Assembly: GCA_025766275.1 (NCBI GenBank)
Contig: JAFKAC010000052.1
Coordinates: 342,843-406,842 of the forward strand
Direction: 5' to 3'
Source of the DNA: Lactarius indigo
Taxonomy: Eukaryota; Basidiomycota; Agaricomycetes; Russulales; Russulaceae
Length of the DNA stretch: 64,000 nt
Both the position numbers and the translations under genes were made by a program. This document shows positions 10,077 to 22,339 of this stretch, one piece after another (positions within the stretch are counted from its first letter, which is position 1; each line of letters starts with the position of its first letter). The notes beneath the pieces are model-generated. The model made no database searches. It saw only the letters and a list, made by a program, of their open reading frames with translations, and was not told where the DNA came from.

Positions 10077-11791
10077 AGACGCGACTACATCTGTCTTGGT
10101 GCATCTTAACGTTCTAAACCCTTCATTGTTTACTAGTTCACGCTGCAAACACGCTATCCTGAACACGTTGTAACACGTATTCCTGTACTATATATTACTG
10201 TAAGAATTATGTATTCTCTGCGCACAACTGTGCGGACTGCAATTCTGCCACATCTGGGTCTGTGCTTTACAGTAAGCGGTAATTTACTTGTTCACACGAC
10301 CGTGCACATGAACATCGTTAGTCTTGCTGCATCATAAAATTCATTTTTCCGTTTGACTGTCGTCCTCTACTCATACTGAGCGGTTCTTCCAGGTGTCTAC
10401 CTGCTTCTCTCTGCACGCCCCCTCTTTTGGAGCGTTTTTAAATCGTCTGCGGGCCATTGACCTCGAAAGTTCTCTTCAGCTCGTGATGTTGCATATGGAA
10501 AGTTCATCCGGGTTGGCCAGCTGGCCCGCAAGGTATGATACGAGGAAGTCCCTAGGTTGAGAATCTTAAGAATACTCGCAACCCAGGTTGTCATTGTCGC
10601 TTCTTCCTATGTCCAGACAACTACCTGGGACTTGACCTGGGACTGCATTTTCTTCTGGCTGAACTATGCTTGAGGGTCCTCAGTCTCAAGGCGAGGTTAA
10701 AAGCATTTCTCCTCACTCAGCTCTTCTCACAAATGCTGTCGAGTACAGCCATCTGTTACTCGCAAGCTTTCATACACCTGCGCAAACACCATCGAGGCAC
10801 TAGTTGGTGGAGTATATAACATTGTTGCAGCCGTTCGTGATTGGCCCTCAAAACGTAAATACTGATACTGACGTCGACCAGGTTGTTTGTTTGGACACCA
10901 CAGTAAGTCACAGGCTGGTGACCCAGCCTGGCAGAGGGAGAACACCCAGAGTGCGAGCAAAGTGCCAATCGCAGTACGCACATGGATGTACCACATTCAA
11001 GTTTAGGGTGGCAGGGCGGGTGACGGGCGTGCCAACGATGCAGAAGGACGCAGGGATCGGGACGAAAGACACAGGGTCGAGTGGAGGCCGCCCTTCACCG
11101 TGACCCGTCAGCGCTTCTGCATCTACCCCGCATTCCAATGGGCGTTCTGTGGCAGCTCACGAGGGTGTTTTCCAGTCTCTCCCTCTCGAGCTTGTTTATC
11201 CCACTTTGCAACCCATTACATTGTATGGCATGTTATTTAATAGAGTAGGAAACAAAGCGCCGCAGGGGAAGCAAAACATATTTCCCAACCCCTATGCAAA
11301 GAGTACACTGCAGATGCAACAATCAAATTGCAGGAAGGGCCCCAAGGGGCCTCCCGCATTTCTAGTTCAGTAGAGTACGAAAAACTGACTGACTCACGAC
11401 TGCGAATCAGTCTGAACTACGGATACCGGGTCATTCCGTGACAGGTATAACCGTCGCCTTTTGGGGTTTGGTTGTGGGTTAGGGATAAATTACGTAATTT
11501 ATATATGACACCCTGTGTGACGCGTGACGCGTGACACAGTAGTGCAACCTTAGGACGACCATTTTCATTGCCGCGGGCTTGCCAATGGGGAAAACCAGTC
11601 TACTCGAAGCCTATTCCAAGTGTAAAGACTTACGGTATACTGTATAGTGTATCCAACCACGTCCAAAGCACTTTAGACGGGTCTTACCAGGACCGGCTTA
11701 TCCATTCGCTCTGCCGAGTGCGAACCGGCGAACAAATGTCGTGACCCTTCCAACTAGTGCCAGTGTTCTCACCGGCTTTCGTCCCACCACC
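10077..11791. other. Intergenic region right of the MBOAT array
   Basis: The first 80 bases match the 3' flank of the other MBOAT copies. Beyond them I see no supportable gene; open frames near 10804-11103 and 11149-11373 have no recognisable content. The region contains TACTGTA at 10196 and 11638, TACAGTA at 10268, and the third copy of the short hairpin repeat at 11369-11447. Confidence 0.5.
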
Positions 11792-12595
11792 ATGTCTTCT
11801 TCGCTAGCACCGTCTCAGACTCGCCCCTCGCCACGCTCCCTGCAGCTCCCGCGCGAGTTGTGGTGTGACATCACCGCCCGGATCTTGGGGGACTACCTCT
11901 ACGACCTCATCATCGGCACCGGTGACACGCGCCCCGACGGCGACCTCAACGAAGAAAACGAAGATTCACGAGCTCCCACGCCGACGCATACCGACGACAC
12001 GTGCCAGTCCTCAGTTCCGGACCGACCAGAATGGGACGCCCTCGCGACGCTCCTACACACCTCGTGCCTCGTGCGTTCCTGCACGCTCGACCACCTCGCC
12101 TTCCTCACCCGCCGCCCCGACACCGACGCCCTATTTCCAGCTTCACCACACACCTACGATGACTACCGGCCGCTCATCGCGCACCTCCGTGCGCTGCGCG
12201 ACGACGGCACCGACACGCTCGTCCTCGAGGAGTGGGACTACGCGCCCGGCGCGCGGTTCTTTGGTCTCCCGCGGTCGCTCGCGGCCCCTTGTGCGCGCTC
12301 GAAGCCGGAGCTGGAGTCGGAAGAGGACCAGGGACTGCCGCCCGTGCTGGTGCTCGCGCGCCTGCGCCATACCCTCGTGGCGTCGGACGCGTTCGCGCGG
12401 GAGGGCTGGGACTGGTTCCCGTATAACGCGCCGGAGGTGTACGATAGTGGGTGCACTGCGCTCCTCGTCGAAACGTACCGCGCCGTCCCTGCGTACGTGC
12501 GGTCTGCGTTGCTCAGGCGTGTGGTGGAGCGGATCGCCGCGCTGCAGGTGGCGCGCATCACACGTGCGTGTTTTTCTTTTCTTCGGAGTTTCTGA
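11792..12595 (+). CDS. Hypothetical protein, possible F-box-like N-terminus
   Basis: An uninterrupted frame encodes 267 residues from an ATG in a good context (CCACCACCATG). Strong G/C in third codon positions supports coding. Near residue 20 a segment LQLPRELWCDITARIL resembles the LP-E-L-I start of F-box domains, followed by an acidic Asp/Glu/Thr-rich linker and a C-terminal half with WDWFPYNAPEVY. The 3' end is uncertain. A GTGCGT at 12564 and a CAG ending at 12644 could remove an 81-base intron and replace the last residues with a charged helical tail ending near 12784; otherwise the frame stops at 12593-12595. I do not recognise a precise family. Proteins of this general build are common and lineage-specific in mushrooms. 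Confidence 0.55.
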   Translation: MSSSLAPSQTRPSPRSLQLPRELWCDITARILGDYLYDLIIGTGDTRPDGDLNEENEDSRAPTPTHTDDTCQSSVPDRPEWDALATLLHTSCLVRSCTLDHLAFLTRRPDTDALFPASPHTYDDYRPLIAHLRALRDDGTDTLVLEEWDYAPGARFFGLPRSLAAPCARSKPELESEEDQGLPPVLVLARLRHTLVASDAFAREGWDWFPYNAPEVYDSGCTALLVETYRAVPAYVRSALLRRVVERIAALQVARITRACFSFLRSF

Positions 12596-12784
12596 AACGA
12601 AGTTATTTATTTGATTTTTTATTTTTTGGTTTTGGGATTGTCAGGGGCAATCGAGAAAACCAGGAACAAGATTGAAATGACCCAATCGCGGCTTGGCGCC
12701 AAACATCAAGGTGATATCGCACACCCGGCAGTACGTTGCAGCCTAATTACTCGTGATGGATGTTTATATGCGCCACTTTTATAG

Positions 12785-13600
12785 ACCAGAACGTCAAGTG
12801 ATGACCTTTTGGTTTCTGTGAAACGCGTGTTGGCTACGGAGCTGAACATTACCTTGTAGATTCTAGCATGCCATCACGGTTTCCGGCCCGGCATAATCTC
12901 TCTCGACGTTCTCCCTTTCTCGACACTTCTTTCCTATGTTATGCCGTGATAATCTCTAGTGACCGTCAATTGTCTTCGATTCAAGTCGCTTATAGTAATA
13001 CGACGCTATATAGTCATACCTGGGGCCCCAGATTCCCCTAGTTTAACTTGTGGACATTCCTCTATTCAATTTCAGAATAGTTCTCAAAGGGGTATCGAAG
13101 TAGGAACGGAAACCTACCGCATAAAACGGCGCTGCTTTCTCGGCAATTACTCTCGTCGTACGGTCAGCAAAGTCCCACTCGACTGGCCAGTGGAGCGGTG
13201 CATCAGTCAAGTATGTTCCATCTGATGGTAACCAAAGACGTGACCTACGGATTCCCGAACTAATTCCTACAGTATGCGCACCGTGTCAGTGAATCGCAAG
13301 CCATTCAATGAAGGGCACGCACGATACTGGTGCAAAAGGCAGTCAGGAGTGGTGCTAAGGGAGAAGATGTCCTGGATCGTAGTAGTATCCCGGGAGGCAG
13401 CTTCGTCCGTGCATGATGCATGAGGTTTCAACAGACCGCGCGACTAGGGATTGCTACCGATCCTGCTTACCCAACGAGAACCAACATGAATCTGCGCAGG
13501 TTACTCGACATCATCACTATATCACCCGAGAGAAGCAAGGAATCGCGCACGTATCCTTAGCTATCGACCGTAGGTCAGTATATCGCGGCGGACTGGGCAG
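12785..13600. other. No gene recognised
   Basis: Only short scattered open frames are present. A TACAGTA motif lies at 13268-13274. Confidence 0.5.
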
Positions 13601-13619
13601 GTCTGGAATCGTCTACGTA

Positions 13620-14893
13620 CGTCACCGCTTTCCTCCGCGGACAGAATCTGAACCTGGGAGAAACCGGGTGAGCGAAACACTCCGTATGTTTCCGGTCTGG
13701 TCACCAGATCTCACCTCAAACGCAGTGGCTTGGAGGGCGGCGCGATTGAACGCGTCTAGCGCCAGTTGATTCTCGGTTTCGTTGTTCTCCAAGGAGCCCA
13801 GCGCTGTTTTGACGAGCTCGGTCACCTCGGTCTGCGAGAGTCAGTTGTAGACTAAGAAACGAACGACACGGTGAACAAGCGCGCTCACCTCCCATCCTTC
13901 GGACCTGAGGATGCGGATTACGACCTAGTGCAGAATCGCTGTCGAAGCGCATACTTATTTGGATCAGATCGAAGGGACGTACGTCGGCGAGCGTCCCATG
14001 TGCCGAAACGGATTCTATGTCCGCTATTGCCCCGTCAGCCATCTATTAATAGGAAGAAGTGAGAGGTCGGCCGTGGTCAGGTGGTCAGATGGTCTTACGT
14101 CGATCCCTAGAGCGGAAAGTTTGTCCCTGTGATCAAGTCAGGTCAAAACAGCTTGGCCGGCGACGAGGAGCGAACGGACGTGTAAGTGCGGAGCCTATGA
14201 GAACGTGATCAGCGACACCCGAGCGATTCGAGAATACAAGAGGCGCACCACTGTTCCCTGCTACCTGGCTTGGCCTCGTCCGTGCTCAATTGAGCGAGCA
14301 TGATGCGCCGCTGTGCGGTTTCCTATTATATATATCAAAAAACGGTCAAGCTCGGCCTCATAACTTCCTACCACTATATCGCCGAAGTAAGATTGCGAAC
14401 TCCCCTTGATCGTCATGGTCAGGCGTACGGGGGGTAAAGAAGGCAAGCACTCGACGCACCCGGATGACCTGGACGCATCGTACGTTCACCGCATAACTAT
14501 CCAAAGCCGTGGACCTGCTGCCGACGGTCATAGTCAAGGACGGGGGAGGGAGAAAGGACAGTCCCAAGTGGTGGTGGTGGTAGTGAAAGTCGGCGCAAAG
14601 CGCACCCCGCGCCTTCATCCTCGCGTTTTGTTCGCTTCGTTGGAGTAAAGGCGGAGTTGGCTGACAGCTGTGTGGAGTAATGCCATCAGGTATCTATACA
14701 ACAAAAGGTGGGGGTTCTTCTCCATCTTGGGGATCATGTACGCGTTTAATGGAAGCGCGCGGTGGTACTTACTCAAGATGGCTGCATCGGCGGGCGTTTT
14801 ATTGCCGACAGCGACCCATGCGGCGATGTCTTGGTTATCAGCGCGGGTAGCAGGCCCAGGAAGACATTTATGGGGTAGGCCTTGGTATCGCAC
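13620..14893 (-). CDS. Possible intron-rich hypothetical gene (exon pieces only)
   Basis: Several stretches on the minus strand look like small exons with sound borders. The best is 13831-13715 (39 codons), flanked by CTCGCAG and GTGAGA and containing TEVTELVKTALGSLE and DAFNRAALQATAFE; its even polar/hydrophobic spacing suggests helices. The next piece downstream, VQILSAEESGD, lies between TCCCAG and GTACGT. Upstream, 14042-13983 (MADGAIADIESVSAHG and on) ends at GTACGT and is preceded by a 56-base GTAAGA...TAG intron and a piece reading DKLSALGID. Farther up, 14870-14780 reads LPGPATRADNQDIAAWVAVG and ends at GTAAGT. I could not join all pieces in one frame and recognise no family. This may be a real gene of many short exons, or a decayed one. 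Confidence 0.3.
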
Positions 14894-14899
14894 GCTGAG

Positions 14900-16431
14900 T
14901 GCTGAATGAATATGTTACGGCGAGTCGTAACTTTTAATCAATATTCTGATCGTAGATAGAACGCTGCGTGCCAGTGTGCGCGATGACATTATAATCTCGA
15001 TCTGTTAATCGCTGAGTGGTGCACCAGAACAAATGAGCGAATAGCTTGAAGAAATGTCGACCAAAAATAGTATAGTATAGCTCATATCGCGATCCGGTAG
15101 ACGAGTTCCTTATCTTGCGCAACAGCTCGAGCTACAGTAGCCGCCAGTGGTTGTTTCACTTGATATCGTAACGTTGATGGGTCCTGTGGTCCCAAAGCAG
15201 GAAAACTCCGGGTCTAACTTGGGATGGAGAGAAATCACGTGCACTACGTGACCGTTGACCACAACCATGACAGAGTCAGGAAAAGGAATTATCAGGACCA
15301 ACGTGAGGGCGATCGATACGGAATGCTGTCGTAGCAAGCAGAAAATCCGGTTCTATAACCATGTTTGAGGCCACATGCGGGCAATCCCAGGTATTTTCCC
15401 CATTTATTCGCGTACTGGTGAACCCGTGGTCACGGTGGAAGGCGCAGCATCTCAGGCACAAAGAACGGCAAGTAAGTCGGTGATGACAGCGAACCGAGTG
15501 TTTGAGGACTCTAATCGGAGCTTAATGCGGACACTGTACGTTTTACTGTAAGTCCTTGTTCCGTCACCAAGTCGGTGCATGTCTGCATGATCGCGTCTTG
15601 CCGGTACAGTGCAGCGCGTCTGCAGCGGCATTTTGCGGGAAACCACGCGCACGTTTATAACTGCTCTATCTAGGCGCCCAATCACCCATGTCGGCCTCTG
15701 GGCTGGTCTCCAGCATGTACTCGTGTACTCGTATCACCGAGACAGAATACATCCAGGTCGACTGTCTCACATAAGGAGCGTCCGTAATCAGAACAGAAGT
15801 GCTCTCAGAGATAACGGCATGACGGTACTGACCGTGTGTGGGTTACAGTAAAACTCCCGAGGGACTCGGCGATTGCTACCGCGCCACGCGTGTCGGTTTT
15901 TTTTTTTTTTTTTTTCATCTCTTCTCCATTTACTCAAGCTCAAGCCCAAGAGTCAGTGTTCCATTCGCATGGGCCAGCGTGGTACATTAAATGTCCACCA
16001 GCATCTCATGAGTGGTGACATTGCCCTAGGCGACCATAACCCGTAGCCCACAACCTCCTCCTGGTGTTGCAAAGGGGGAGTTGCGTTGGCAGTGAGTTCG
16101 TTGAGTGTATTGCGGTTCATTCAGGCTTTCGGACACGGACACGGTACAGTTCTCAATTCCCACGCTGCGACCCTACATAAGACCCCTGCCGGAAGGGCAG
16201 ATGTGCAAATGTTTCGAATGATTTCCTGTTTATCATATCGCATCTGTATGTTCTAGCCACCTCCCCGCCACCCTCGTGTGTCTCGCCCGCTCTAATTGAT
16301 GCGATTCCAGCCCTGTTGACAGAGTATTTGGGGACTGACGGCCCCGCGGGATATCCACGTGTGTGATACAGAAACTTGCACGACTTCAATCAATAACCTT
16401 TGTCCCCCCAGCTGGAACCCCGGCGCCCGCC
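14900..16431. other. No gene recognised; T19 tract
   Basis: No supportable exon was found. The region holds a run of 19 T at 15897-15915 and three TACAGTA/TACTGTA motifs (15133, 15544, 15844). The last 100 bases lead into the F-box gene at 16432. Confidence 0.5.
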
Positions 16432-18130
16432 ATGTCACCGCAACTCCTGGACCTCTCCACCGAACTTGTCATCCACATCCTCTCCTACTTATCCGTGCGC
16501 GACGTCGGCGCGTGCGCCCAGGCCTCGCGGAGGCTCCGCAGCATCGTCTCGGGCTCTCAGTATCTCCAGTACCTGGTGCGGACGCAGATTGCCGGCGTGC
16601 AAGATCCCTTTCTCCCTGGCCTCTCGATCCACGAGCGCATCGCCGTCCTGGAGAGATGGGAACGCGCCTGGCACGGTCTGGATCTCCGTCAGCCTGCCCT
16701 GCAGTGCGTCGTTCCCAGAGACATTACGGTCGGCGCCATTGGCTATGAGATACACGGCGGGTACTTGATCGCTACTCGCCGGTTCCCCGTGGACGATCGC
16801 TCGATGGGATATAGCTATATTGACCTACACGACGCAGTCCAGCGCGGTTGCGCGTCGTGGAATAGCGTCGATCTCCCTCAATCACAGTTCGTGTTTGCGT
16901 ATTGTTTCGACGTCGAAGAGTACAACCTGGCGGTGATACTAGTTTTGTGCAGCGGTCCCTCTTATTCCGTACCCGTGTAGCTGACATTCTTTCGATTTGA
17001 ACAGCAACCCGGAAGATGACCCCGAACCCCATGGATCGCTTCGATTAATGGACTTCAGGAAGGGCACAAATCACCCTCTCGCTGCCGTGCCGACGGTCCA
17101 GCTGCAGTCCGAAGGGAAGCGAATGAATGTTTATGATACATACGATGTACACATGGAAGCAGCGGGCGACTACGTCGTTGTGATGATCACCCAGGCTAGG
17201 ACTCTCCCCGACTTTATATATGTGGTTGGGTGGAAAACGGGAAATGTATCACTTGTAAGCGCATGACGAGGTCCGGGGTCTCACATGCGTTGCTAGCGCG
17301 CTGATATTCCTTTCCTAGGTTCTGACTGCTCCAGACCTCACATATGCATCCCCGTTTGCTCTTATCGACGCTGAATTGCTCGCGCTTGTCAACCTGCAAA
17401 CAAATACCCTAGATGTCCATCGCCTCGTGGGCGGTAAAAAATTGCTCAGAGTCCGACAACTATGCCTACCTATCCCCCGAGCGGGCGTCCACCCACTTTC
17501 TGCATCGTTTCGTCTATCGCAAGCATGTCTCACGACGTCCTCCTCCTCGCGCTCGCGCTCTCGATGTCTCCCCTTTCGTCCTTCCCCAGACGCCTGTCTG
17601 GTCGGACTGACCGCGCAAATGGCGACCCAAAACGGCACCATGACGTCCTATTGGCTCACGATGCGGCGTGATTACCTCTCTTCCGATCCTTCTAGCGGAT
17701 GCGGGCCGACGTCGTGGGAAACATGGAGCACACGGATGGCATGCTGCGTCGAAATGGAGCGTCCATTGATTGCGCCTATTCCCGCCGGAGCTCGCTGGCT
17801 CGTGTACTCACAGCCGCTCGTCGTTCGTCAGTTTGGCCTATCGCGTGCGGATCGAAGGGCACATTCTAGCGAAGACGCCCGCGGTGTTGGTGTTCGCGAA
17901 GCGCTTCAAGATGTACTTGCCTCGCAGCTGCCGTGTTGCGATATCATCAGTGTGGGAGAGAGTAAATATCAGTCGATCTCGGCTGATTACGAGTGGGTAG
18001 TTGGGATGAACGAAGAGGTGCGCCACTGCGCCACCGCGTGCCTATGCGTTGAAAACCTCTCATGTAAACAACGCAGAGTGACGAATTTTCCCGGAGGATA
18101 CACCGGATCGATATCCATCACATCATTTAG
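16432..18130 (+). CDS. F-box protein, paralog A
   Basis: Four exons, 16432-16946, 17005-17254, 17319-18017 and 18077-18130, encode 505 residues. The N-terminus (LLDLSTELVIHILSYLSVRD, residues 4-23) is an F-box, which normally binds Skp1 in an SCF ubiquitin ligase. The rest is a ~450-residue substrate-side region that may form a propeller-like fold. Exon 2 (SLRLMDFRKG) and exon 3 (TYASPFALIDAELLALVNL; CLPFRPSPDA; WETWSTR) align with paralogs B (38-40 kb) and C (45-47 kb). The third intron is 59 bases, and the last exon is only 54 bases (SDEFSRRIHRIDIHHII), the same length as in paralog B. A longer frame through 18299 exists if the last intron is retained, but paralogs support splicing. The target is unknown. 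Confidence 0.75.
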
Positions 18131-19565
18131 TTTCGGGCCGCCATTTTTTATTACATGGTTCCATCGCGAAGAATTTTTTTTAAGTTATTCGCTCCGTTTC
18201 TCTCGAACGTGGAGCCTGACGCCGGCAGAACGATATGGAGGCCACGCAGACGTGATTGTGCCCAGTACAAGGTTTGCTCCCGGCGCCACCTCCAAATGAA
18301 CAACTCCGGCGTTCTCCGAGGATGTGTCAAAGTTGAACCCATTGACGCCGTCTCTATCATCGTCCTCGGCATTTTCCACAGCGTCGGGGCCATCCCGAAT
18401 TATGCTTGTAGACGAGACTGCGTTCGCTGACGTCTTTCATCGGGGCGTTCAGGTACTCTCCAGGAGAAAAAAGGCACTATGGCCATGTGGGGCGATGTGA
18501 CCAGGAAGGGCGGCTCGTGTGCTCAGCCGGCGCTCACTGGCAAGCGTAAACAGCGCTCCACCCGGGGCGCCACCGCCACAGATTCGTGATAAGTTACCAC
18601 AGAATGTGCGGCAACGGGCCACGAGGGCCACACGTACGTACAGTACCACCGGGGTCAGGCGGAGGGCGACGGAAGGAAATACAGCGCTAGCGCATCCGCT
18701 CTCCACTGTACGTTTCGGCGATTTTACGTGATCCAAGGAGTGTTACCAATCAGTCAGATAAAGTAGCAGGAAATGTTTGGATCGGGAAGAACAGCTTCTT
18801 GAGTCGCAGCCACAGGGCATTAGGCACCTGTGCGACCCCGGTTAGCATTAAAATACCGATGTACTTAGGCTTCCCTGGGCAGTGACCGTATGTAGGACTT
18901 TTGGATGATGTGAAGATGCTGTTAAAGTGTAGGCATGAGGTGCTTTGTGGGCGCACACGAGCGGTGGTGCCAGGTAGAAAACATACAACCTCGCGTAAGC
19001 GTGGCGTCTCCAGTATCCCCTTTGCTATCGCGGGTGCCTCTCTCTCAGTGCGATTTTCTGTGTAATCAGTATCACCTGCTTCGCTCTGGCACCGAATCTG
19101 AGCCCAGTCCAGGGAAGTGCAATCATTCACCGTCTTAGTGGGCTCCATCATGACCAATCCAGCGCTCAGAGGTGTAGCATGGAAGGGGGTTGTACCCAGA
19201 GTGCCAGTGGAAAAAGGCTGTGTTTATCGATTCGGTCCAGGGGTCACGATCGTGCCACTCTTAGGCCTAAGGGCGCGTTAATCGATTGATCATATAATAG
19301 TGCCAAGACGTAACTGAGATGGGTCTGGTTGCTACGCCGTTCGGCCCGAGCAAGGGGCGATCGTTTCCTGTACTTTGAACCCTCATCTCGATTCCCACCA
19401 GACTGTGTGGTTTTTACAATTGTTTCTAATGGCCCTCCTTCCCAACCGACCCAAAGGAGAACAATGGAGCAGAGTAGTTAGTATCCCTCGTGCTATGCGA
19501 AAAATTGTTTCTCGCTAGGGATTCTATCAGTGGGGAAGTTCTCGAGCAGGCGGAAACGAAGATGC
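18131..19565. other. Intergenic; one unexplained minus-strand frame
   Basis: The only frame of note is 18750-19151 on the minus strand (ATG at 19151, 133 residues), whose C-terminal part is hydrophobic and basic (KPKYIGILMLTGVAQV). Without introns or a known family I treat it as doubtful. TACAGTA lies at 18639-18645. Confidence 0.4.
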
Positions 19566-22339
19566 TCACGTGAAGAGCCAAAGGTTTATGGGATTATTGT
19601 ACGTCTGTGCCGTGTATGGGAAGCGGACTATCATCAAGGTGTCATCAGGATGCATCACGTTCGAACTGAGCTGGGAACATACATTGTGGTAGCTGAGAGA
19701 CATAGGCGATCGGGAAGCTCTCGTTGAGGAAGCTATACGCTACATCCTCGCTCGGTTTCACAGGTTCAATAGAGACTCTTAATTCACTCACCGGTCCTCC
19801 AATTGAGGCGCATGTTTCCATTAACCAACCTGTGCAATCGTAGTTAGGTTAGCCAAACGTCTTCCACAGAGCACATCCCGTACAGGTCTGGGGGTGCTAA
19901 AGGATCCTATTTGAGGTGGTGGATGAGCTGAGCGAAATATGGGACAAGAAACTTTTCTCCTTTACATTTTTGAGGTCAGCGGTCTTGATTTCGCTGTTAA
20001 AGTTAGCCCATTCGAGCACCTGCATTCCTGCCATTCCTACGAATACGACGGTGAGCACCCAGGCTCCCATTCGCGGCGTACTATCGCAGGAAGGTGGCGT
20101 ACCCTTAAACTCGATTGGCTGGGACTGGTCGCCGCCGAAAACGACTATCTTTGTCTGGTGGCGTTCATACATGGCAGTCGTGAACTGGGCGCAGGTCGAT
20201 GCACAATTACCGTTACCGACTGGAAACGATCAGCTTGGCAGACTTCATGGGGAAAACATCCTGACCGATGACTACTTTTCTAGGAGACCGAACTTAGGTT
20301 GGCAAGGTCGAAAGAAGCGAGTGTGTGTCAGCACTCACTCGAGGTCAAAAGGAGGGGTGGAAGGCATTTCCACGTTCGGGGTTGGGCACAGGTCCTAGTC
20401 AACGAGCTGAGTGAAGTTATGGTGGATAGAACCTGGTCCTACCGAGAAGCGCTGAGAGGTAAAACTCTTGGCACTATTAATGACAAAAGGAAGCGAAGGG
20501 TTATTGTAATTATGGGCCACGGGCATCCTTGTGTCGTTCAAGAACAGCCCTGTAACAGTGGTCAAACAGACCCTCACTCCATAAAATGGATGGCCAAGTC
20601 AACCTACAATTGTCGGACGCATAGATGCTGGTCGATCCGGTGATTCCTAGTTTCACCGTTTCTTCCACTATTTTTTGGGCGAGTGGATTGGCGCGGGAAG
20701 TCGACTGGTACGCACTAAAGAACTTGATCAGGGACGCACTCGCATTTCGTATCCGGTGAACGTACGGGGATCCAGCCCCAGTGCCAGTGAGGAACTGATA
20801 AAGGAACATTCCCAGACAGACAAATCCACCTTGGGCCACTAGCGTCAGACTTTCCAGTATTTGACCCCGGAGGCGAACGAACCCCCGTTATTGGTCACGT
20901 CGATCAAGAGATTTGTGACCCCAGAGGCTTGAAACTGCTGGACCGCAGCCTCAACATCAAGTGAGAACTTGGAAAAGTTTCCACTAAAAGAGCCAATAAA
21001 CATCTTACACACAGAATTGTCAGGTGGGGAACACAAAAGGTTGCAGGAATACGAACGACGCCTGTCTTATTGTTGGGCAGGATGAACGACTTGATGACGC
21101 CATCGCTTCCACCGGCCGCTGTCAGAGCCGACCCTAGGGTGTTCGGAAGTTTGATTCTCGTCTTGTGATGGACGAGATCTACGCGCGCTGCATGGGCATG
21201 ACTGCCCTGGCCCAGGGAAGCGCCGCTAGAACCTGACCCTAAGCTTCTATCTCTCCCGTTCGTATTATTGTTCGCGGCGCAGTTGTTAGCCCAGCTGAAC
21301 AAAAAAGAGAGAGGAATAGAAAGACATTGCCCTTATCAATTCTCTGGCGAAACGAATAAGAACAGACATACTAGGATCGCCCATCTTCAAACGAGTTGCC
21401 AACAAAAGCCGCGGCAAATGGAACCTCAACGGTCTCGGAGGAATTTGAATTTACGGGAATAATCGAGAACGTCAGACTTGTCTGTGTCAGGAAGCTCGAC
21501 GAGGCGAGGTCGCCAAGACGTTGAGAGAAACTCGTATCGCTAATCCGGTAGCTGCTGACGACACTGTTCACTCTGACGCCGTGGCTAAGGTAGTTTCCGG
21601 AGACGGTTCTCGCAATGTAGTCAATGTAGACAGAGGCAGGAAGTTCGTTGATAGTGAGGACTCTAGCTCCAGCAAGACGCTGCCAGTCAAAATTCTTGGC
21701 CGAAAAAAAGTCAGCAAAGTCGGGCCCGAGATTGTTGAGGAGTTCAACAGAATCTGGGGCCATGAAAATATCATCGCCCAGAAGAACAACGGGAGCGGGC
21801 AGAATGTTCTGGTAGGTATTGTAGCATTGCGGGTACCAGCCTTGTGGTGGAATAGCGTCACAAGAATAGCCCAGAGGTGAGACCAAATCAATGACATACG
21901 TGTGTGCCCATCATTAAGCTGGGTAGTGAAGTCCCACAGGTCTCGATTGAAGTCATAGTCGGTCTTAAATCGTAGTACTGTTCATCGACTGGGTATCAAT
22001 GTCAGATGACGTGCTTACCTCGTATTGCGTAGAGTTTATCCGTGCGATCTCTGCGCGTATGTCCGTTGTCGATTCCTCGAACGGAGGGGGAGAGTTCAGG
22101 TAGAAATCCTCGAAGGTGTAGAAATCAAACACGCGCGAGACAACGGACAAGACATTCTGTCTGAGTGTCTCATTGAACGGAAATGACTTCTGGCAGGCTA
22201 TCGCGTCTGCGGGGTCGACATACGGAATCCCTGCGATCTTGGCGCAAGGGTCTGCAGCTGAAGCGGCGGTAACAAGAAGTCCCTGACCAGAAATTACGGC
22301 GAGCAAAAGTCTAGCACGGGCGAAAGGAGTGAAAAGCAT
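19566..22339 (-). CDS. Secreted CPAF-like S41 family peptidase
   Basis: Sixteen exons join in one frame to give 642 residues: 22339-22019, 21963-21900, 21840-21372, 21294-21057, 21003-20883, 20829-20766, 20714-20608, 20549-20443, 20394-20339, 20279-20266, 20219-20103, 20036-19966, 19906-19884, 19829-19792, 19739-19683, 19627-19566. Introns are 46-77 bases; exon 10 has only 14. A hydrophobic N-terminus ending near AASAADPC is a signal peptide. The domain order matches fungal CPAF-type serine proteases: DYDFNRDLWDF then LNDGHTRW with the likely catalytic His; a PDZ-like region; TGVMFIGSF; LIDVTNNGGGFVCLG; SDNWLFLND; NGNCASTC with the nucleophile Ser; MYERHQTKIVVFGG; LVNGNMRLNWRT. Many NxS/T sites fit an extracellular glycoprotein. 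No lesion is seen. The physiological substrate is unknown. The stop at 19566 is supported by the family-like ending FRFPYTAQTYNNP. Confidence 0.9.

Noticed and set aside
9294..10166. Long minus-strand open frame (290 codons) opposite MBOAT copy 3, with similar ones opposite copies 1 and 2
   Set aside because: It is the shadow of a GC-rich coding strand: Arg/Asp/His/Pro-rich, no family motif, and it changes wherever the MBOAT codons change.
12564..12784. Second exon for the hypothetical gene at 11792
   Set aside because: The GTGCGT/CAG pair is plausible and yields a helical tail, but there is no homolog to confirm it, so it is only noted as an alternative.
17462..17671. Alternative frame in exon 3 of F-box paralog A (MSHDVLLLALALS region)
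   Set aside because: It looked hydrophobic and protein-like, but alignment with paralog C (LPFANDTAQGVM) supports the other frame throughout.
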